Assembly (NCBI GenBank): GCA_903926385.1
Contig: CAIYIS010000048.1
Location: 110,535-174,534 of the forward strand
Direction: 5' to 3'
Source: an uncultured Bacteroidota bacterium
GTDB lineage: Bacteria > Bacteroidota > Bacteroidia > 2-12-FULL-35-15
Length of the DNA: 64,000 nucleotides
A program made the position numbers and the translations under genes. Of the stretch, positions 54,754-63,564 are shown piece after piece. Each line of letters begins with the position of its first letter. Within the stretch, counting starts at the first letter, position 1. The notes beneath the pieces are model-generated. The model ran no database searches and was not told where the DNA came from. It saw only the letters and a program-made list of their open reading frames with translations.

Positions 54754-55707
54754 GTGGGTATTTTCAGTTTTTTTAGCAAGGAAAAAAAAGAAAGTTTAAA
54801 TAAAGGTCTGTTTGTTACCAAGCAGAGTTTTTTCAGCAAACTTGCCAGTGCCATCATGGGCAAAGCCACAATTGATGATGAAGTTCTCGAAAATCTGGAG
54901 GAGATATTAATTACCTCCGATGTTGGAGTAGATACATCTATACGCATTATTGAACGTATAAAGAAACGTGTTGGTAAGGAACGTAAAATGGAATCCTCAA
55001 AGTTGAATGAATTATTAAGAGAAGAAATTGCCGAATTACTTGTTTCAAACGGCTCAGAAGACAAAGAAGATTTTTGGATTCCGGTTGATAAAAAGCCTTA
55101 TGTAATAATGGTTGTAGGCGTTAACGGGGTGGGGAAAACAACGACTATAGGCAAGCTAGCTTATCAGTTCAAGAAAACCGGTAAAAGTGTGGTAATAGGA
55201 GCTGCCGATACGTTCAGAGCTGCGGCAGTTGATCAGATAAAAATATGGGGAGAACGCACAGGTGTACCTATTGTTTCGCAGGGAATGAATGCCGACCCCG
55301 CTTCGGTTGCTTTCGATACTCTTAGTTCTGCTAAAGCGAAATCCACAGACATTGTGATTATAGATACCGCAGGCAGGCTGCATAATAAAGTAGGACTCAT
55401 GAATGAGCTTACTAAAATTAAAAATGTGATGCGTAAAATCGTTCCTGATGCACCTCACGAAATTCTATTGGTACTCGATGCTTCAACAGGACAAAATGCA
55501 ATAGAACAATGTAAACAGTTTACCGCTGCTACTGATGTAAATGCCCTCGCACTTACCAAGCTTGACGGAACAGCTAAAGGTGGTGTCGCTATCGGAATTT
55601 CAGATTCGTTTCAGATCCCGGTTAAATATATTGGTGTTGGAGAGAAAATGGAAGACCTGCAAGTGTTTAACAAGAATGAATTTGTTGACAGCTTGTTTAA
55701 ACAGTAA
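54754..55707 (+). CDS. ftsY: Signal recognition particle receptor FtsY
   Basis: 317 aa from a GTG start (GIFSFFSKEKKESLNKGL). The SRP GTPase NG domain fills nearly all of it: N domain helices with DEVLENLEEILITSDVGVDT, G1 GVNGVGKTTTIGKLA, DTFRAAA, G3 DTAGRLHNK, G4 TKLDGTAKGG. The acidic A domain of E. coli FtsY is missing, as is usual in this phylum. It docks SRP-bound ribosomes at the membrane. The plus-strand cluster ends here, convergent with the next gene. Confidence 0.97.
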   Translation: MGIFSFFSKEKKESLNKGLFVTKQSFFSKLASAIMGKATIDDEVLENLEEILITSDVGVDTSIRIIERIKKRVGKERKMESSKLNELLREEIAELLVSNGSEDKEDFWIPVDKKPYVIMVVGVNGVGKTTTIGKLAYQFKKTGKSVVIGAADTFRAAAVDQIKIWGERTGVPIVSQGMNADPASVAFDTLSSAKAKSTDIVIIDTAGRLHNKVGLMNELTKIKNVMRKIVPDAPHEILLVLDASTGQNAIEQCKQFTAATDVNALALTKLDGTAKGGVAIGISDSFQIPVKYIGVGEKMEDLQVFNKNEFVDSLFKQ

Positions 55708-55708
55708 A

Positions 55709-56041
55709 TTATTTTTTGCGGAACTTATCGAATAACCGAACAATCATCACTTCCGTAAGTTTAATCAGCATACCCGAAAGTTTATTCTTTCCGCTTAAAT
55801 CAAAACCCAAAAACTTTTCGAAAACATATTCGTTGGCAACATTCATTATGTTGTTCACTTTTCTATTTGTATCGCGTTCGTATGGCAATAATTGTTCTGC
55901 AATCACTTCGCTGGTGTTTTCTTTCAGATAAGTAATTTTATTTTTAAGTAACTCCTCTTGATATGAGCAAAACATTTGCAATCGCTGCTTTTCGCGCTGA
56001 AGTGTTTCCTGATTTGTTATTTTAATCGGCTCGCTAATCAT
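55709..56041 (-). CDS. Hypothetical helical protein, third gene of YtxH/holin-like trio
   Basis: 110 aa, mostly charged amphipathic helix (TLQREKQRLQMFCSYQEELLKNKITYLKENT) followed by a helix with EKFLGFDLSGKNKLSG and a basic end. No membrane segment or known domain. It overlaps the holin-like gene by four nucleotides. In Bacteroidota such proteins regularly accompany YtxH and phage-holin-like genes; their function is unknown, with envelope stress as a common guess. Confidence 0.75.
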   Translation of the reverse strand: MISEPIKITNQETLQREKQRLQMFCSYQEELLKNKITYLKENTSEVIAEQLLPYERDTNRKVNNIMNVANEYVFEKFLGFDLSGKNKLSGMLIKLTEVMIVRLFDKFRKK

Positions 56042-56391
56042 TTTTCGTCCTGTTCAAATAATTGTTCTATCACCTTGTCGGTAATGTATTTTTCAAGTAT
56101 TTTTTTGCGGTAAATAACCACAAGTATAAATAAGATAACGTACACCCCGAAAATAATAAGGAAACCCAATGCATAACTATTGAGAAGGGTACCGAAATAA
56201 AATCCTCCGCTAATACTTAAGAAAAGAAGAAGAAAAAATCCGAGAATGGTAATGACTATGGACGAAAAAAGTATGGCAGTAACTTTTGCTATCTTTTCGT
56301 AAGCCCCTATTTTATATAATTGAACCTTTGCCTCAAAATAAGAAACAATAATTAGTTTAAATTCTTCAAAAAAGGATGGTTCTGCGCTCAT
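56038..56391 (-). CDS. Phage-holin-like (DUF1469/holin superfamily III) membrane protein
   Basis: 117 aa with two membrane helices (ILFSSIVITILGFFLLLFL and YALGFLIIFGVYVILFILVV) and a charged C-terminal tail. The pattern matches the Actino_Holin-X/DUF1469 family, which is chromosomal and widespread; the name does not imply a phage. It lies between YtxH and a small helical protein in an overlapping three-gene operon. Confidence 0.82.
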   Translation of the reverse strand: MSAEPSFFEEFKLIIVSYFEAKVQLYKIGAYEKIAKVTAILFSSIVITILGFFLLLFLSISGGFYFGTLLNSYALGFLIIFGVYVILFILVVIYRKKILEKYITDKVIEQLFEQDEK

Positions 56392-56399
56392 ACTGTTGG

Positions 56400-56606
56400 T
56401 TATGTTTTTTTGAAATGCTCTTCGGCCGAATTTTTTAAATCATCCATTTTTCCGGTCAAGTCGTCTTTCAGTTTACTCGCTCCTTCTTTTAGGTCATTCA
56501 GAATTTCGTCTTTTTTTTCTGAGTTTAAAAAATATCCGATGGCAACTCCTATGGCAGCACCGGCCAATGCAGCAAGTATAATTTTGGAATTATTATTATC
56601 TTTCAT
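56400..56606 (-). CDS. YtxH domain protein
   Basis: About 68 aa from the ATG at 56606 (MKDNNNSKIILAAL); a GTG nine codons earlier is less likely. One glycine-rich membrane helix (LAALAGAAIGVAIGYFLNS) is followed by a coiled tail EGASKLKDDLTGKMDDLKNSA, the YtxH/general-stress layout. First gene of the minus-strand trio. Confidence 0.85.
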   Translation of the reverse strand: MKDNNNSKIILAALAGAAIGVAIGYFLNSEKKDEILNDLKEGASKLKDDLTGKMDDLKNSAEEHFKKT

Positions 56607-56778
56607 TTGCGGGCAATTTTTAATTGTGCACAAAGTTACGACTTATTTGAATCATTCATCATTTTACATGTAATTTGACTTTTATGGTTAATAACCCATT
56701 TTTAGGTAAGTTAGGTGATAACTTAAGTCAAAACAAGAACCTGTTCATTTATCTATACCACATATAAAACATATACCT

Positions 56779-56786
56779 TACTTTTG
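56779..56786 (+). promoter_or_regulatory. -7 promoter box ahead of rimO
   Basis: TACTTTTG, exact match, 42 nt before the rimO start codon; supports the TTG start at 56828. Confidence 0.5.
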
Positions 56787-56827
56787 CGACATATAATAAA
56801 ATAGAGCGCAACTGATATTTAGAAATT

Positions 56828-58138
56828 TTGAAAACAAAAACATTAAAAAAAAATAAAGTAAATGTGGTAACTCTTGGTTGTTCCAAAAACATTGTGGACA
56901 GCGAAGTGCTCATGGGACAACTGAAAGCTAATAATTTTGAGGTGGAGCATGAGAGCAGTAAAGACGATTCGAGTATTGTTATTATTAATACCTGCGGATT
57001 TATTGACAATGCCAAACAGGAAAGCATTGATACTATAATAAGATATGCTGATGCCAAAAAAGCAGGTTTGGTGGATAAAGTTTTTGTTACCGGATGTCTG
57101 AGCGAGCGCTACCGCCCCGAGCTGGAAAAAGAAATCCCGAATGTGGACGGCTATTTCGGTACGCGCGAGTTGCCCCGCTTGCTCAAAACGTTGAAAGCAG
57201 ACTATAAACACGAATTGGTTGGCGAACGTTTGCTCACTACTCCTCACCACTATTCTTATTTTAAAATTGCCGAAGGCTGCGACCGTCCTTGTTCTTTCTG
57301 TGCTATTCCGCTCATGAGAGGAAAGCATGTATCGAAACCGATAGAAGAACTGGTGAAAGAGGCTAAATATCTGGCCAAAAACGGAACCCGCGAACTCATG
57401 CTGATAGCGCAAGATTTGACTTATTACGGTTTGGACTTGTACAAAAAAAGAAACCTTTCGGAATTACTAAAACAACTGTCGGATGTAGAAGGCATCGAAT
57501 GGATTCGTCTGCATTATGCCTTTCCGAGCGGTTTCCCGATGGATATACTGGATGTGATGAACGAAAGAAAAAACATTTGCAATTACCTCGACATGCCTCT
57601 GCAACACATCACTGACAGTATGCTTTCCAGCATGCGCAGGGGAACTACCAAACAAAAAACCATTGACCTGGTAAATGAAATAAGGAATAAAGTGCCTGGC
57701 ATTGCACTTCGAACCACTTTAATAGCAGGATATCCGGGCGAAACACAAAAAGACCACGAAGAAATGCTGGAATGGGTAGAGCAGACAAGATTTGAACGAT
57801 TGGGCATATTTGGCTACTCCCATGAGGAAAACACACATGCCTTCCTGCTCAAAGATAATGTTCCTAAAAAAACAAAAGAGGCAAGAACAGAAGCGGTGAT
57901 GGCATTGCAACAAGGCATTTCGTTTGAACTCAACCAGCAGAAGGTTGGAAAAACATTTAAAGTTCTATTTGATAAAAAAGAAGGCGATTACTTTATAGGC
58001 CGTACCGAATTCGATTCGCCTGAAGTGGATAATGAAGTGCTGGTAAAGGCCTCCAACGATTTTGTAAGGATAGGTCATTTTGCTAATGTAAAAATTACAT
58101 CAGCAGAAGACTATGATTTATACGGGGAAATAATATAA
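56828..58138 (+). CDS. rimO: Ribosomal protein uS12 methylthiotransferase RimO
   Basis: 436 aa from a TTG start (no upstream ATG; promoter box 42 nt away). It adds a methylthio group to an Asp of uS12. N-terminal cluster-binding Cys residues are in VTLGCSKNIVDSE, IINTCGFID and VTGCLSERY; the radical-SAM CxxxCxxC is in AEGCDRPCSFCAIPLMRG; the TRAM domain closes the C-terminus. The absence of a tRNA-type TRAM and the G-C-S-K start separate it from MiaB. Confidence 0.96.
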   Translation: MKTKTLKKNKVNVVTLGCSKNIVDSEVLMGQLKANNFEVEHESSKDDSSIVIINTCGFIDNAKQESIDTIIRYADAKKAGLVDKVFVTGCLSERYRPELEKEIPNVDGYFGTRELPRLLKTLKADYKHELVGERLLTTPHHYSYFKIAEGCDRPCSFCAIPLMRGKHVSKPIEELVKEAKYLAKNGTRELMLIAQDLTYYGLDLYKKRNLSELLKQLSDVEGIEWIRLHYAFPSGFPMDILDVMNERKNICNYLDMPLQHITDSMLSSMRRGTTKQKTIDLVNEIRNKVPGIALRTTLIAGYPGETQKDHEEMLEWVEQTRFERLGIFGYSHEENTHAFLLKDNVPKKTKEARTEAVMALQQGISFELNQQKVGKTFKVLFDKKEGDYFIGRTEFDSPEVDNEVLVKASNDFVRIGHFANVKITSAEDYDLYGEII

Positions 58139-58163
58139 AAAGAAAGTTTTTTTAATTTATTTC

Positions 58164-58193
58164 TTGGTAGTATTAAAAATAAAACTACTTTTG
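58164..58193 (+). promoter_or_regulatory. Promoter of tRNA-Asp
   Basis: TTG (58164-58166), 19-nt spacer, TACTTTTG (58186-58193): a full Bacteroidota promoter about 28 nt before the tRNA. Confidence 0.65.
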
Positions 58194-58221
58194 CACTCCA
58201 ATTCTAACAAAAACAATTTTT

Positions 58222-58295
58222 GGATCGGTAGTTCAGCTGGTTAGAATGCTGCCCTGTCACGGCAGAGGTCGCGGGTTCGAGTCCCGTCCGGTCCG
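58222..58295 (+). tRNA. tRNA-Asp (anticodon GUC)
   Basis: Full cloverleaf: acceptor GGATCGG/CCGGTCC, D-loop AGCTGGTTAGA, anticodon stem CTGCC with loop containing GTC, T-arm GCGGGTTCGAGTCCCGT, discriminator G. The CCA end is not encoded. A terminator hairpin follows within 15 nt. Confidence 0.98.
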
Positions 58296-58307
58296 CAAAA
58301 CAAACAG

Positions 58308-58336
58308 AAATGCCCCTGAAAATCAGGGGCATTTTT
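58308..58336 (+). terminator. Intrinsic terminator after tRNA-Asp
   Basis: AAATGCCCCTGA-AAA-TCAGGGGCATTT perfect stem followed by T residues. Confidence 0.88.
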
Positions 58337-58357
58337 AACTAAAAACAATTACTAATT

Positions 58358-58777
58358 ATGGCAACTAACAGAACATTTACAATGATTAAGCCTGATGCAA
58401 CAGGCAACGGCTACATTGGCGGCATTTTAAAAATGATTAACGAAGCAGGGTTTCGCATCGTGGCAATGAAATATACTAAACTTACTAAAGAAGCGGCAGG
58501 TGCTTTTTACGAAGTACACAAAGAGCGTCCTTTTTATGGTGAGTTAGTTGATTATATGTCGTCAGGAACTATCGTTGCTGCAATTCTTGAAAAAGAAAAT
58601 GCTGTAGCTGATTTCAGAAAATTAATCGGAGCAACTGACCCTACTAAAGCAGACGAAGGAACTATCCGTAAAATTTATGCAAAATCTATTTCGGCTAATG
58701 CTGTTCATGGTTCGGACAGCGATGAGAATGCTGCTATCGAAGGCAACTTCTTTTTCTCAAATCTTGAAAGATTCTAA
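58358..58777 (+). CDS. ndk: Nucleoside diphosphate kinase
   Basis: 139 aa, normal length. Transfers phosphate among nucleoside di- and triphosphates. Start [20 protein letters not shown] and the active-site His in [20 protein letters not shown] are diagnostic; R and K contacts ([16 protein letters not shown]) are present. Flanked by terminators on both sides, so monocistronic. Confidence 0.97.
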   Translation: MATNRTFTMIKPDATGNGYIGGILKMINEAGFRIVAMKYTKLTKEAAGAFYEVHKERPFYGELVDYMSSGTIVAAILEKENAVADFRKLIGATDPTKADEGTIRKIYAKSISANAVHGSDSDENAAIEGNFFFSNLERF

Positions 58778-58793
58778 ATCGTTTTCAATAAAT

Positions 58794-58828
58794 AAAAAAG
58801 TCCTTCTGTTGTCAGAAGGACTTTTTTT
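58794..58828. terminator. Bidirectional intrinsic terminator
   Basis: AAAAAAGTCCTTCTG-TTGT-CAGAAGGACTTTTTT perfect stem between the convergent ndk and DUF2779 genes. Confidence 0.9.
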
Positions 58829-58833
58829 TGCTT

Positions 58834-60315
58834 TTACTTTACCACTTCTTCCAGCTTTTCAAAAATCTTTACCATCGACAGGGTGTCGAGTTTGCAGTAT
58901 TCATGCAGTTGTTCGCGCACTTCAATAATTCTGAACAAATCTGTTTCGGTTTGTAATCCTTCAAAAGCTGTCATGGCCACACTTCCGCTTGCTATCGCCA
59001 AACTGGTGTAGGATAGATCAGGCACCAATGCATGCAACAAGTTTTTGATGGAAAAGGAATTTTTCATAGCTGGGTGGTAATAACTCTTATCCTGAAATGG
59101 CACCATCAAATCAATGATTCGATGCAGTCGGGAGTCAATAGCTGAAGCAAATTCAGGAAAATCATGTTTTAATCCGTTCAGAATATTGCGTTCCATTAAA
59201 GTATCGTAAACCAGAATACTACCCGGCAATTCGGTATCCTTTAAAAGGTTTTCAAGAAACGACTTTCGCGGGTCGCTGCCTTGTTCGGCAAGGAAATAAA
59301 AGTGCTCCAAGGGGGCGTCTTTCTCCTTTTTATAATGCAGAGAATACTGAAAAGGAATATGCTGATAAGGTTTTGTTTTGTCATAAACAGGTACAGCCGG
59401 CATAAACGATTCGAAATCCATAAAAAACAAAGGGTAATTTGCCTTGTTCAAAAATTTATGAATAGCCACCTTATCTATTTTCTCTTTATCGTTTTTAACA
59501 GCATCAATGTGGGCATTCACACCAGCATTGAGGGTATTTGTTTCGGGTATTTCGGCTATCGTTTTATATCCTGCATTGTACAGAGCAAACTGTTCCGATT
59601 TTTGAATTCCTGTTATTTCGAACACCGAATTTTTAGGAACATTTTTCCAGCAAGTGCCCATAAAATCACAAGTATATGGACTGAAACATTGTTCTCCTAT
59701 AGCCACTGAAGGTTGTTCTAAAGCTATTGAAACAGATTTCAGTTGAACTGTTTTTTCATCAATCAATGCTTGTTGTTTAAGTGCCGACTCTTTAACCGAA
59801 CGAGCAACAAACAATTTGTCGAGTTCCAATTTCCCATTTCTTACATATTGATTATTTATAATTATCAACGACATATCGGCCAGAGCCAAGCCAGAGTTAG
59901 TTATTACCCAGTATTGCAAAGCTGCATCGGTATGGTAGGTATGCGAAATTTTTGTTGAACTTTTTACTTCGTATGCATACCATTCGTTATCTTTTTTGAC
60001 CAAAATATCCAGGATAGCAAGTACCTGTTGGTGCTGAAAAGCCGCTTCATAAATAACTTCGACACCTGAGGCTATGAGTTCCTGAGTTTTCATAACCGCT
60101 CCTTTGTAATCCGTTCGTTTGGTTGGTGTGGCGTCTGTTCCGCCCGGAAAAAGCTTTTGAGCCAGCAAACCAACATTGTTTCCTCGATTAAAAATCGCTG
60201 TTTGTTCGGCACTCTGCTTATCACGAAATTGTATGAAATTTTTATACAGGTATAAAGATTTGGTGCATTGCAAGCCCCGAATAAAAGTAGATTTACTTAA
60301 TATGTGTTTTTCCAA
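58834..60315 (-). CDS. DUF2779 protein: Cas4/RecB-like Fe-S nuclease fused to DnaQ-like exonuclease
   Basis: About 493 aa from a TTG at 60315 (EKHILSKSTFIRGLQC); the frame runs on to a TTG at 60366 but that extension looks non-coding. N-terminal half: PD-(D/E)xK nuclease with Cys in RGLQCTKSLYLY, Asp in QQVLAILDILVKK and E-x-K in WYAYEVKSS, then a Cys set in QCFSPYTCDFMGTCW, the Cas4/AddB-type 4Fe-4S arrangement. C-terminal half: DUF2779 with RNase H-like acidic motifs FFMDFESF, VYDTLMERNIL and HEYCKLDTLSMV. It probably acts on DNA ends or RNA. No CRISPR, helicase or toxin gene is adjacent. Confidence 0.85.
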   Translation of the reverse strand: MEKHILSKSTFIRGLQCTKSLYLYKNFIQFRDKQSAEQTAIFNRGNNVGLLAQKLFPGGTDATPTKRTDYKGAVMKTQELIASGVEVIYEAAFQHQQVLAILDILVKKDNEWYAYEVKSSTKISHTYHTDAALQYWVITNSGLALADMSLIIINNQYVRNGKLELDKLFVARSVKESALKQQALIDEKTVQLKSVSIALEQPSVAIGEQCFSPYTCDFMGTCWKNVPKNSVFEITGIQKSEQFALYNAGYKTIAEIPETNTLNAGVNAHIDAVKNDKEKIDKVAIHKFLNKANYPLFFMDFESFMPAVPVYDKTKPYQHIPFQYSLHYKKEKDAPLEHFYFLAEQGSDPRKSFLENLLKDTELPGSILVYDTLMERNILNGLKHDFPEFASAIDSRLHRIIDLMVPFQDKSYYHPAMKNSFSIKNLLHALVPDLSYTSLAIASGSVAMTAFEGLQTETDLFRIIEVREQLHEYCKLDTLSMVKIFEKLEEVVK

Positions 60316-60582
60316 AATGATATGAATAGAGCACGAAAGTAGAACTTTTTTGTTTGCAGTGAGCAATTAAAAGCTAACAGGTAATTTAAAGAAGGGATTC
60401 TATGGAATGAATAGAGTAGGGTAAGAAAGTTAAAAAAACAATTTCTTTTTTTAACAAAAAAATGGTCAAGAGTATTAACTTAATTAAAGGGGTGTTTTGA
60501 CAGGGGAAAGGGAACAATACATTGATTCATTATCCATAACTGTGATGGATGATGGAAAGTTCCAAGTTTCTTACCTACCTTC

Positions 60583-61872
60583 TTAACGGTTTGGTATATT
60601 GGTAGGCTTATGAACGAACATTTTGAAAACATTGATTACATATAGGATAGCGGCTATTATCAATATAGAATTAGCGATTGTTATAAGCACTACAGTTGAT
60701 AATAAAATACCTGAAAGCAATAAGATGTAGCCGATTATAAAAACCACCATCTGATAACGAAGAAGTTTTTCAGAGAACAAATCTTTTGGAAGTGGTGTGC
60801 CTTTTTTGCCCGACATGTTTTGATATTTGTCGAGCCAAATGATGTAGGGTAAAGTTTTGAACGATTGTCCTAAAATTAGTAAACTGATAAATCCCATAAA
60901 AAAACTTGCTCCGTACACGAGTGTTATTTGCATTAAAAAAGGAGAGACTGGAAATAAATTTGATGTTGAAATCCATCCAAAAACAATAGGAAGAAAAACA
61001 AAAAGAACAGCAAGGAAGGTTTGTTTCATGCCTATATCGAGTGCTTTTCGAACTCTGGATTTGAATGATTTTATCACGGTGAACACATAAATTGCTAGAC
61101 CTATAATTGCTAAACTAAAATAAATACCACCTCTATGAGTTTCATTAAAAATTAGTGCATCAACTAGAAAGGCAAGCAATGCTCCGTTGATAATAAAATA
61201 GGAGTAATATAGTTTTTTAGTGTCCATGGCTGGTGATAATAAAAACATAGGGATAAGTTTGGAGGATACTCCGATGATTAAAAGAATGAACCAACCAGCG
61301 ATGCCGATGTGAGCATGAATTCGTAAATAAAATAATTGTTCTGATGGCAAAAATGAATAAGTAAAATTAAATGTCATCAGTGTTCCTAAGAACACGGTGA
61401 GCCAAAACCAGCCCGCAGCAGTGATAATAAACACTGCATGAATAGCGGGCTTTCCTGTGTTTCGAGCGGTGAATACAATGTTTAAAAAAAGAATGGTGGC
61501 TCCGGAGAGCAATAACACCGCTGCTAGTTGCAGAGGAATACCAAGGGAGAATGTCCAAAAGGAATACACCAATACTATTATGCCAATGGCAAAGCTATAA
61601 AAAGTGATTTTGGCGTAAGCCATACTGTGCAAAGCTTTATCAAGAAGAATAGGCAACAACTGATGTAGCGAACCAAAAATAATCATGCTTGCCCACCCCA
61701 AAGTGGCAATGTGAGTAATGGCTAAAAGTTTTGGATTAAAATAATGACCTATAAATGCATTAACCGAAATAAGCATAGCAATAGTTAAGGCAAGGAACGA
61801 AACCCCTCCAAAGGCATAAAAAGGAAGAACCACACCAGCTGTTCTGGTAGAGTTAGTGTTGGGTAGCATCAT
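60583..61872 (-). CDS. Haem-copper-oxidase-like / NnrS-like 12-TM protein
   Basis: 429 aa with about 12 membrane helices. Conserved histidines at helix ends: ITHIATLGWASMIIFGSLHQLLP, KPAIHAVFII and LRIHAHIGIAGWFILLIIG. This resembles NnrS and the haem-copper oxidase fold but is not a typical member of either. Last gene of the RIC operon; it overlaps the DUF2249 gene by four nucleotides. NnrS proteins are haem- and copper-containing membrane proteins that lower nitrosative stress, and the context supports a like role here; that is inference. Confidence 0.82.
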   Translation of the reverse strand: MMLPNTNSTRTAGVVLPFYAFGGVSFLALTIAMLISVNAFIGHYFNPKLLAITHIATLGWASMIIFGSLHQLLPILLDKALHSMAYAKITFYSFAIGIIVLVYSFWTFSLGIPLQLAAVLLLSGATILFLNIVFTARNTGKPAIHAVFIITAAGWFWLTVFLGTLMTFNFTYSFLPSEQLFYLRIHAHIGIAGWFILLIIGVSSKLIPMFLLSPAMDTKKLYYSYFIINGALLAFLVDALIFNETHRGGIYFSLAIIGLAIYVFTVIKSFKSRVRKALDIGMKQTFLAVLFVFLPIVFGWISTSNLFPVSPFLMQITLVYGASFFMGFISLLILGQSFKTLPYIIWLDKYQNMSGKKGTPLPKDLFSEKLLRYQMVVFIIGYILLLSGILLSTVVLITIANSILIIAAILYVINVFKMFVHKPTNIPNR

Positions 61873-62480
61873 TTGTAAATAAGCAGTCTTACATCGCCTT
61901 CGGTTATTTCGTTTATTTGCCAGCGAAAACCTCGTTCCTGAATTTCGGGAAGCAAAAACTGAGGTAGTTTTTTGTGATGAACATATAATAACATATCGGC
62001 AGGCAATACATCAAGTTGGTTCAATATGGTGAGCATGGGCAATGGCATTTCGAGTTGGCGAACATCGATGGTAATTATCTTTTCTCCGAAACATTTTATT
62101 TTTTGTTCGAATTCGACTATATTGCTTAGGTTTGGCAATGGTGATTCTAAAGTTTCTTTTGCCTCCAATCCTTCTCCTTGTTTTAAGTAGGTGAATGTTA
62201 ACTTTGGTTCTTGGCGAATGGTAAAATGGATGTAACCTTTTTTGTGAAGAATGGCAATGAGAGGGGCTGGCTCGAAAGTGTTAATCAATTTAAGTGTTTT
62301 GTCTTTTGGCATTTTGGCAAGAGTGTCCATTATTAAATTAAATGGATCTATTCCTTTCGCTAATCCTGCTCTCACATCGAGTTCTTCAGTCAGATTCGGT
62401 GTTAAGAGTTTAACAAATTCGGGAAGTTCTTCTTCTGGTTTAATATTGTCTGCTTTCATAATGTGACTGTTTATCTTCAT
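61869..62480 (-). CDS. Tandem DUF2249 protein
   Basis: 203 aa, soluble. Two DUF2249 copies are seen: ~33-95 (ELDVRAGLAKGIDPFNLIMD, LKLINTFEPAPLIAILHKKG) and ~135-203 (ITIDVRQLEMPLPMLTILNQ, GDVRLLIYK). DUF2249 has a TusA/SirA-like fold and is usually linked to RIC, hemerythrin and denitrification genes. It is separated from ric by a hairpin that may lower its expression and overlaps the following membrane-protein gene by four nucleotides. Confidence 0.87.
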   Translation of the reverse strand: MKINSHIMKADNIKPEEELPEFVKLLTPNLTEELDVRAGLAKGIDPFNLIMDTLAKMPKDKTLKLINTFEPAPLIAILHKKGYIHFTIRQEPKLTFTYLKQGEGLEAKETLESPLPNLSNIVEFEQKIKCFGEKIITIDVRQLEMPLPMLTILNQLDVLPADMLLYVHHKKLPQFLLPEIQERGFRWQINEITEGDVRLLIYK

Positions 62481-62498
62481 CTTTTATAAAAATAAAAA

Positions 62499-62522
62499 AC
62501 AGACCTTCGTGTGAAGGTCTGT
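62499..62522 (-). terminator. Attenuator-like terminator between ric and the DUF2249 gene
   Basis: ACAGACCTTC/GAAGGTCTGT perfect 10-bp stem with GTGT loop; on the minus strand it is followed by TTTTTTATTTTT, ending about seven nt before the next ATG. Read-through would be needed for the downstream genes. Confidence 0.75.
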
Positions 62523-62532
62523 TAGGGTGGTG

Positions 62533-63483
62533 TTACGAAAGTTGTTTTTCCATTTCGATTGCCTTCGGAAACAGAATGTTGTTTTCGAGGTGGATGTGCT
62601 GATGCAAATCGTCTTCAAACTCTTTGAGTTTGGCATACGATAACTTGAAAGTAGTGCAAGCATCATAAGGTGGCTCGTAACCATTGGACAACTCTGCAAT
62701 TTCTTCCATTATATCACCTGCCAGTTCATGTTCTTGTTCCATTACATAAATAGGATTTTGAACCGTACCAAAAGGTGAAGCTTGAATTTTAGTTTTAGTG
62801 GCATTGGCGGCAGCAAGTTTTTTGATGTAAGGAAATAATATGTTTTCTTCCATACCAAGGTGAGTAATTAAATCATCGGCCACTTTTTCGAAAAGCTTCG
62901 CAATAGCAATGGCTTCGGGATGATTAGCTCCATGTACTTTGGCTACTTTTTTAGTATATTCGCTGATAACAGGAATTGCTTTTTTGATGTAGTTGTGATG
63001 GGTGTTGGCCACATAATCGGCCAAAAAGCCAAGTTCCAAAGTATTAAAATCTTGTGATGGATTGGCCACAATGGTATCCACTTCCTTGAGTTCTTTTTCT
63101 ATTTGAACCACATCCAACCCTTTGGTTTTGCAAGCTTCTGTAAGTGTTTTTTTACCACCGCAACAAAAGTCTAAACCATATTTTTTAAATATTTCGGCTT
63201 TGCGAAAATCTTTGGTTACTAATTCGCCAATGGTCGATTCTTTTTCGCCTTCGTTGAGTTTTGCTATTTTCACTTTCCACCATTCGGGGCCTTCTTCGAG
63301 ATATTCCCAAGTGAAAATATTCCCACGCTCACCCAATAATTGATAATACAGCGGTTTGGGGTCGTGGTCGTTGTGAATAATAAACCCTTCGCCACTTTTG
63401 AGCAAATCGAAGTTTTCGAAGATGGTTGGGTGTTTGCGTTTTGGTTCGATGATTGTTACATCTATTATCTTTGTTTGTTCCAT
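62533..63483 (-). CDS. ric: RIC di-iron iron-sulfur cluster repair protein (YtfE/ScdA)
   Basis: 316 aa. Order: an N-terminal DUF2249-like domain (~1-80; HPTIFENFDLLKSGEGFIIH), the ScdA_N domain with the Cys pair in KYGLDFCCGGKKTL, and a hemerythrin-like four-helix bundle with the iron ligands in YVANTHHNYIKKAIP, THLGMEENILFPYI, MEQEHELAG and QHIHLENNILFP. RIC repairs Fe-S clusters damaged by nitric oxide or oxidants. An FNR-type palindrome and -7 box lie upstream. First gene of the operon with the DUF2249 and membrane-protein genes. Confidence 0.95.
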   Translation of the reverse strand: MEQTKIIDVTIIEPKRKHPTIFENFDLLKSGEGFIIHNDHDPKPLYYQLLGERGNIFTWEYLEEGPEWWKVKIAKLNEGEKESTIGELVTKDFRKAEIFKKYGLDFCCGGKKTLTEACKTKGLDVVQIEKELKEVDTIVANPSQDFNTLELGFLADYVANTHHNYIKKAIPVISEYTKKVAKVHGANHPEAIAIAKLFEKVADDLITHLGMEENILFPYIKKLAAANATKTKIQASPFGTVQNPIYVMEQEHELAGDIMEEIAELSNGYEPPYDACTTFKLSYAKLKEFEDDLHQHIHLENNILFPKAIEMEKQLS

Positions 63484-63564
63484 TTATTGGTTATTTAGTT
63501 TTGTAATCAAAAGGTATGCGACAGTCATTTTGCTATCCACTTTATTTCCTTTTCATTTACATGG

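Noticed and set aside
56038..56391. Prophage holin
   Set aside because: The family is a common chromosomal membrane protein next to YtxH; no other phage gene is in the window.
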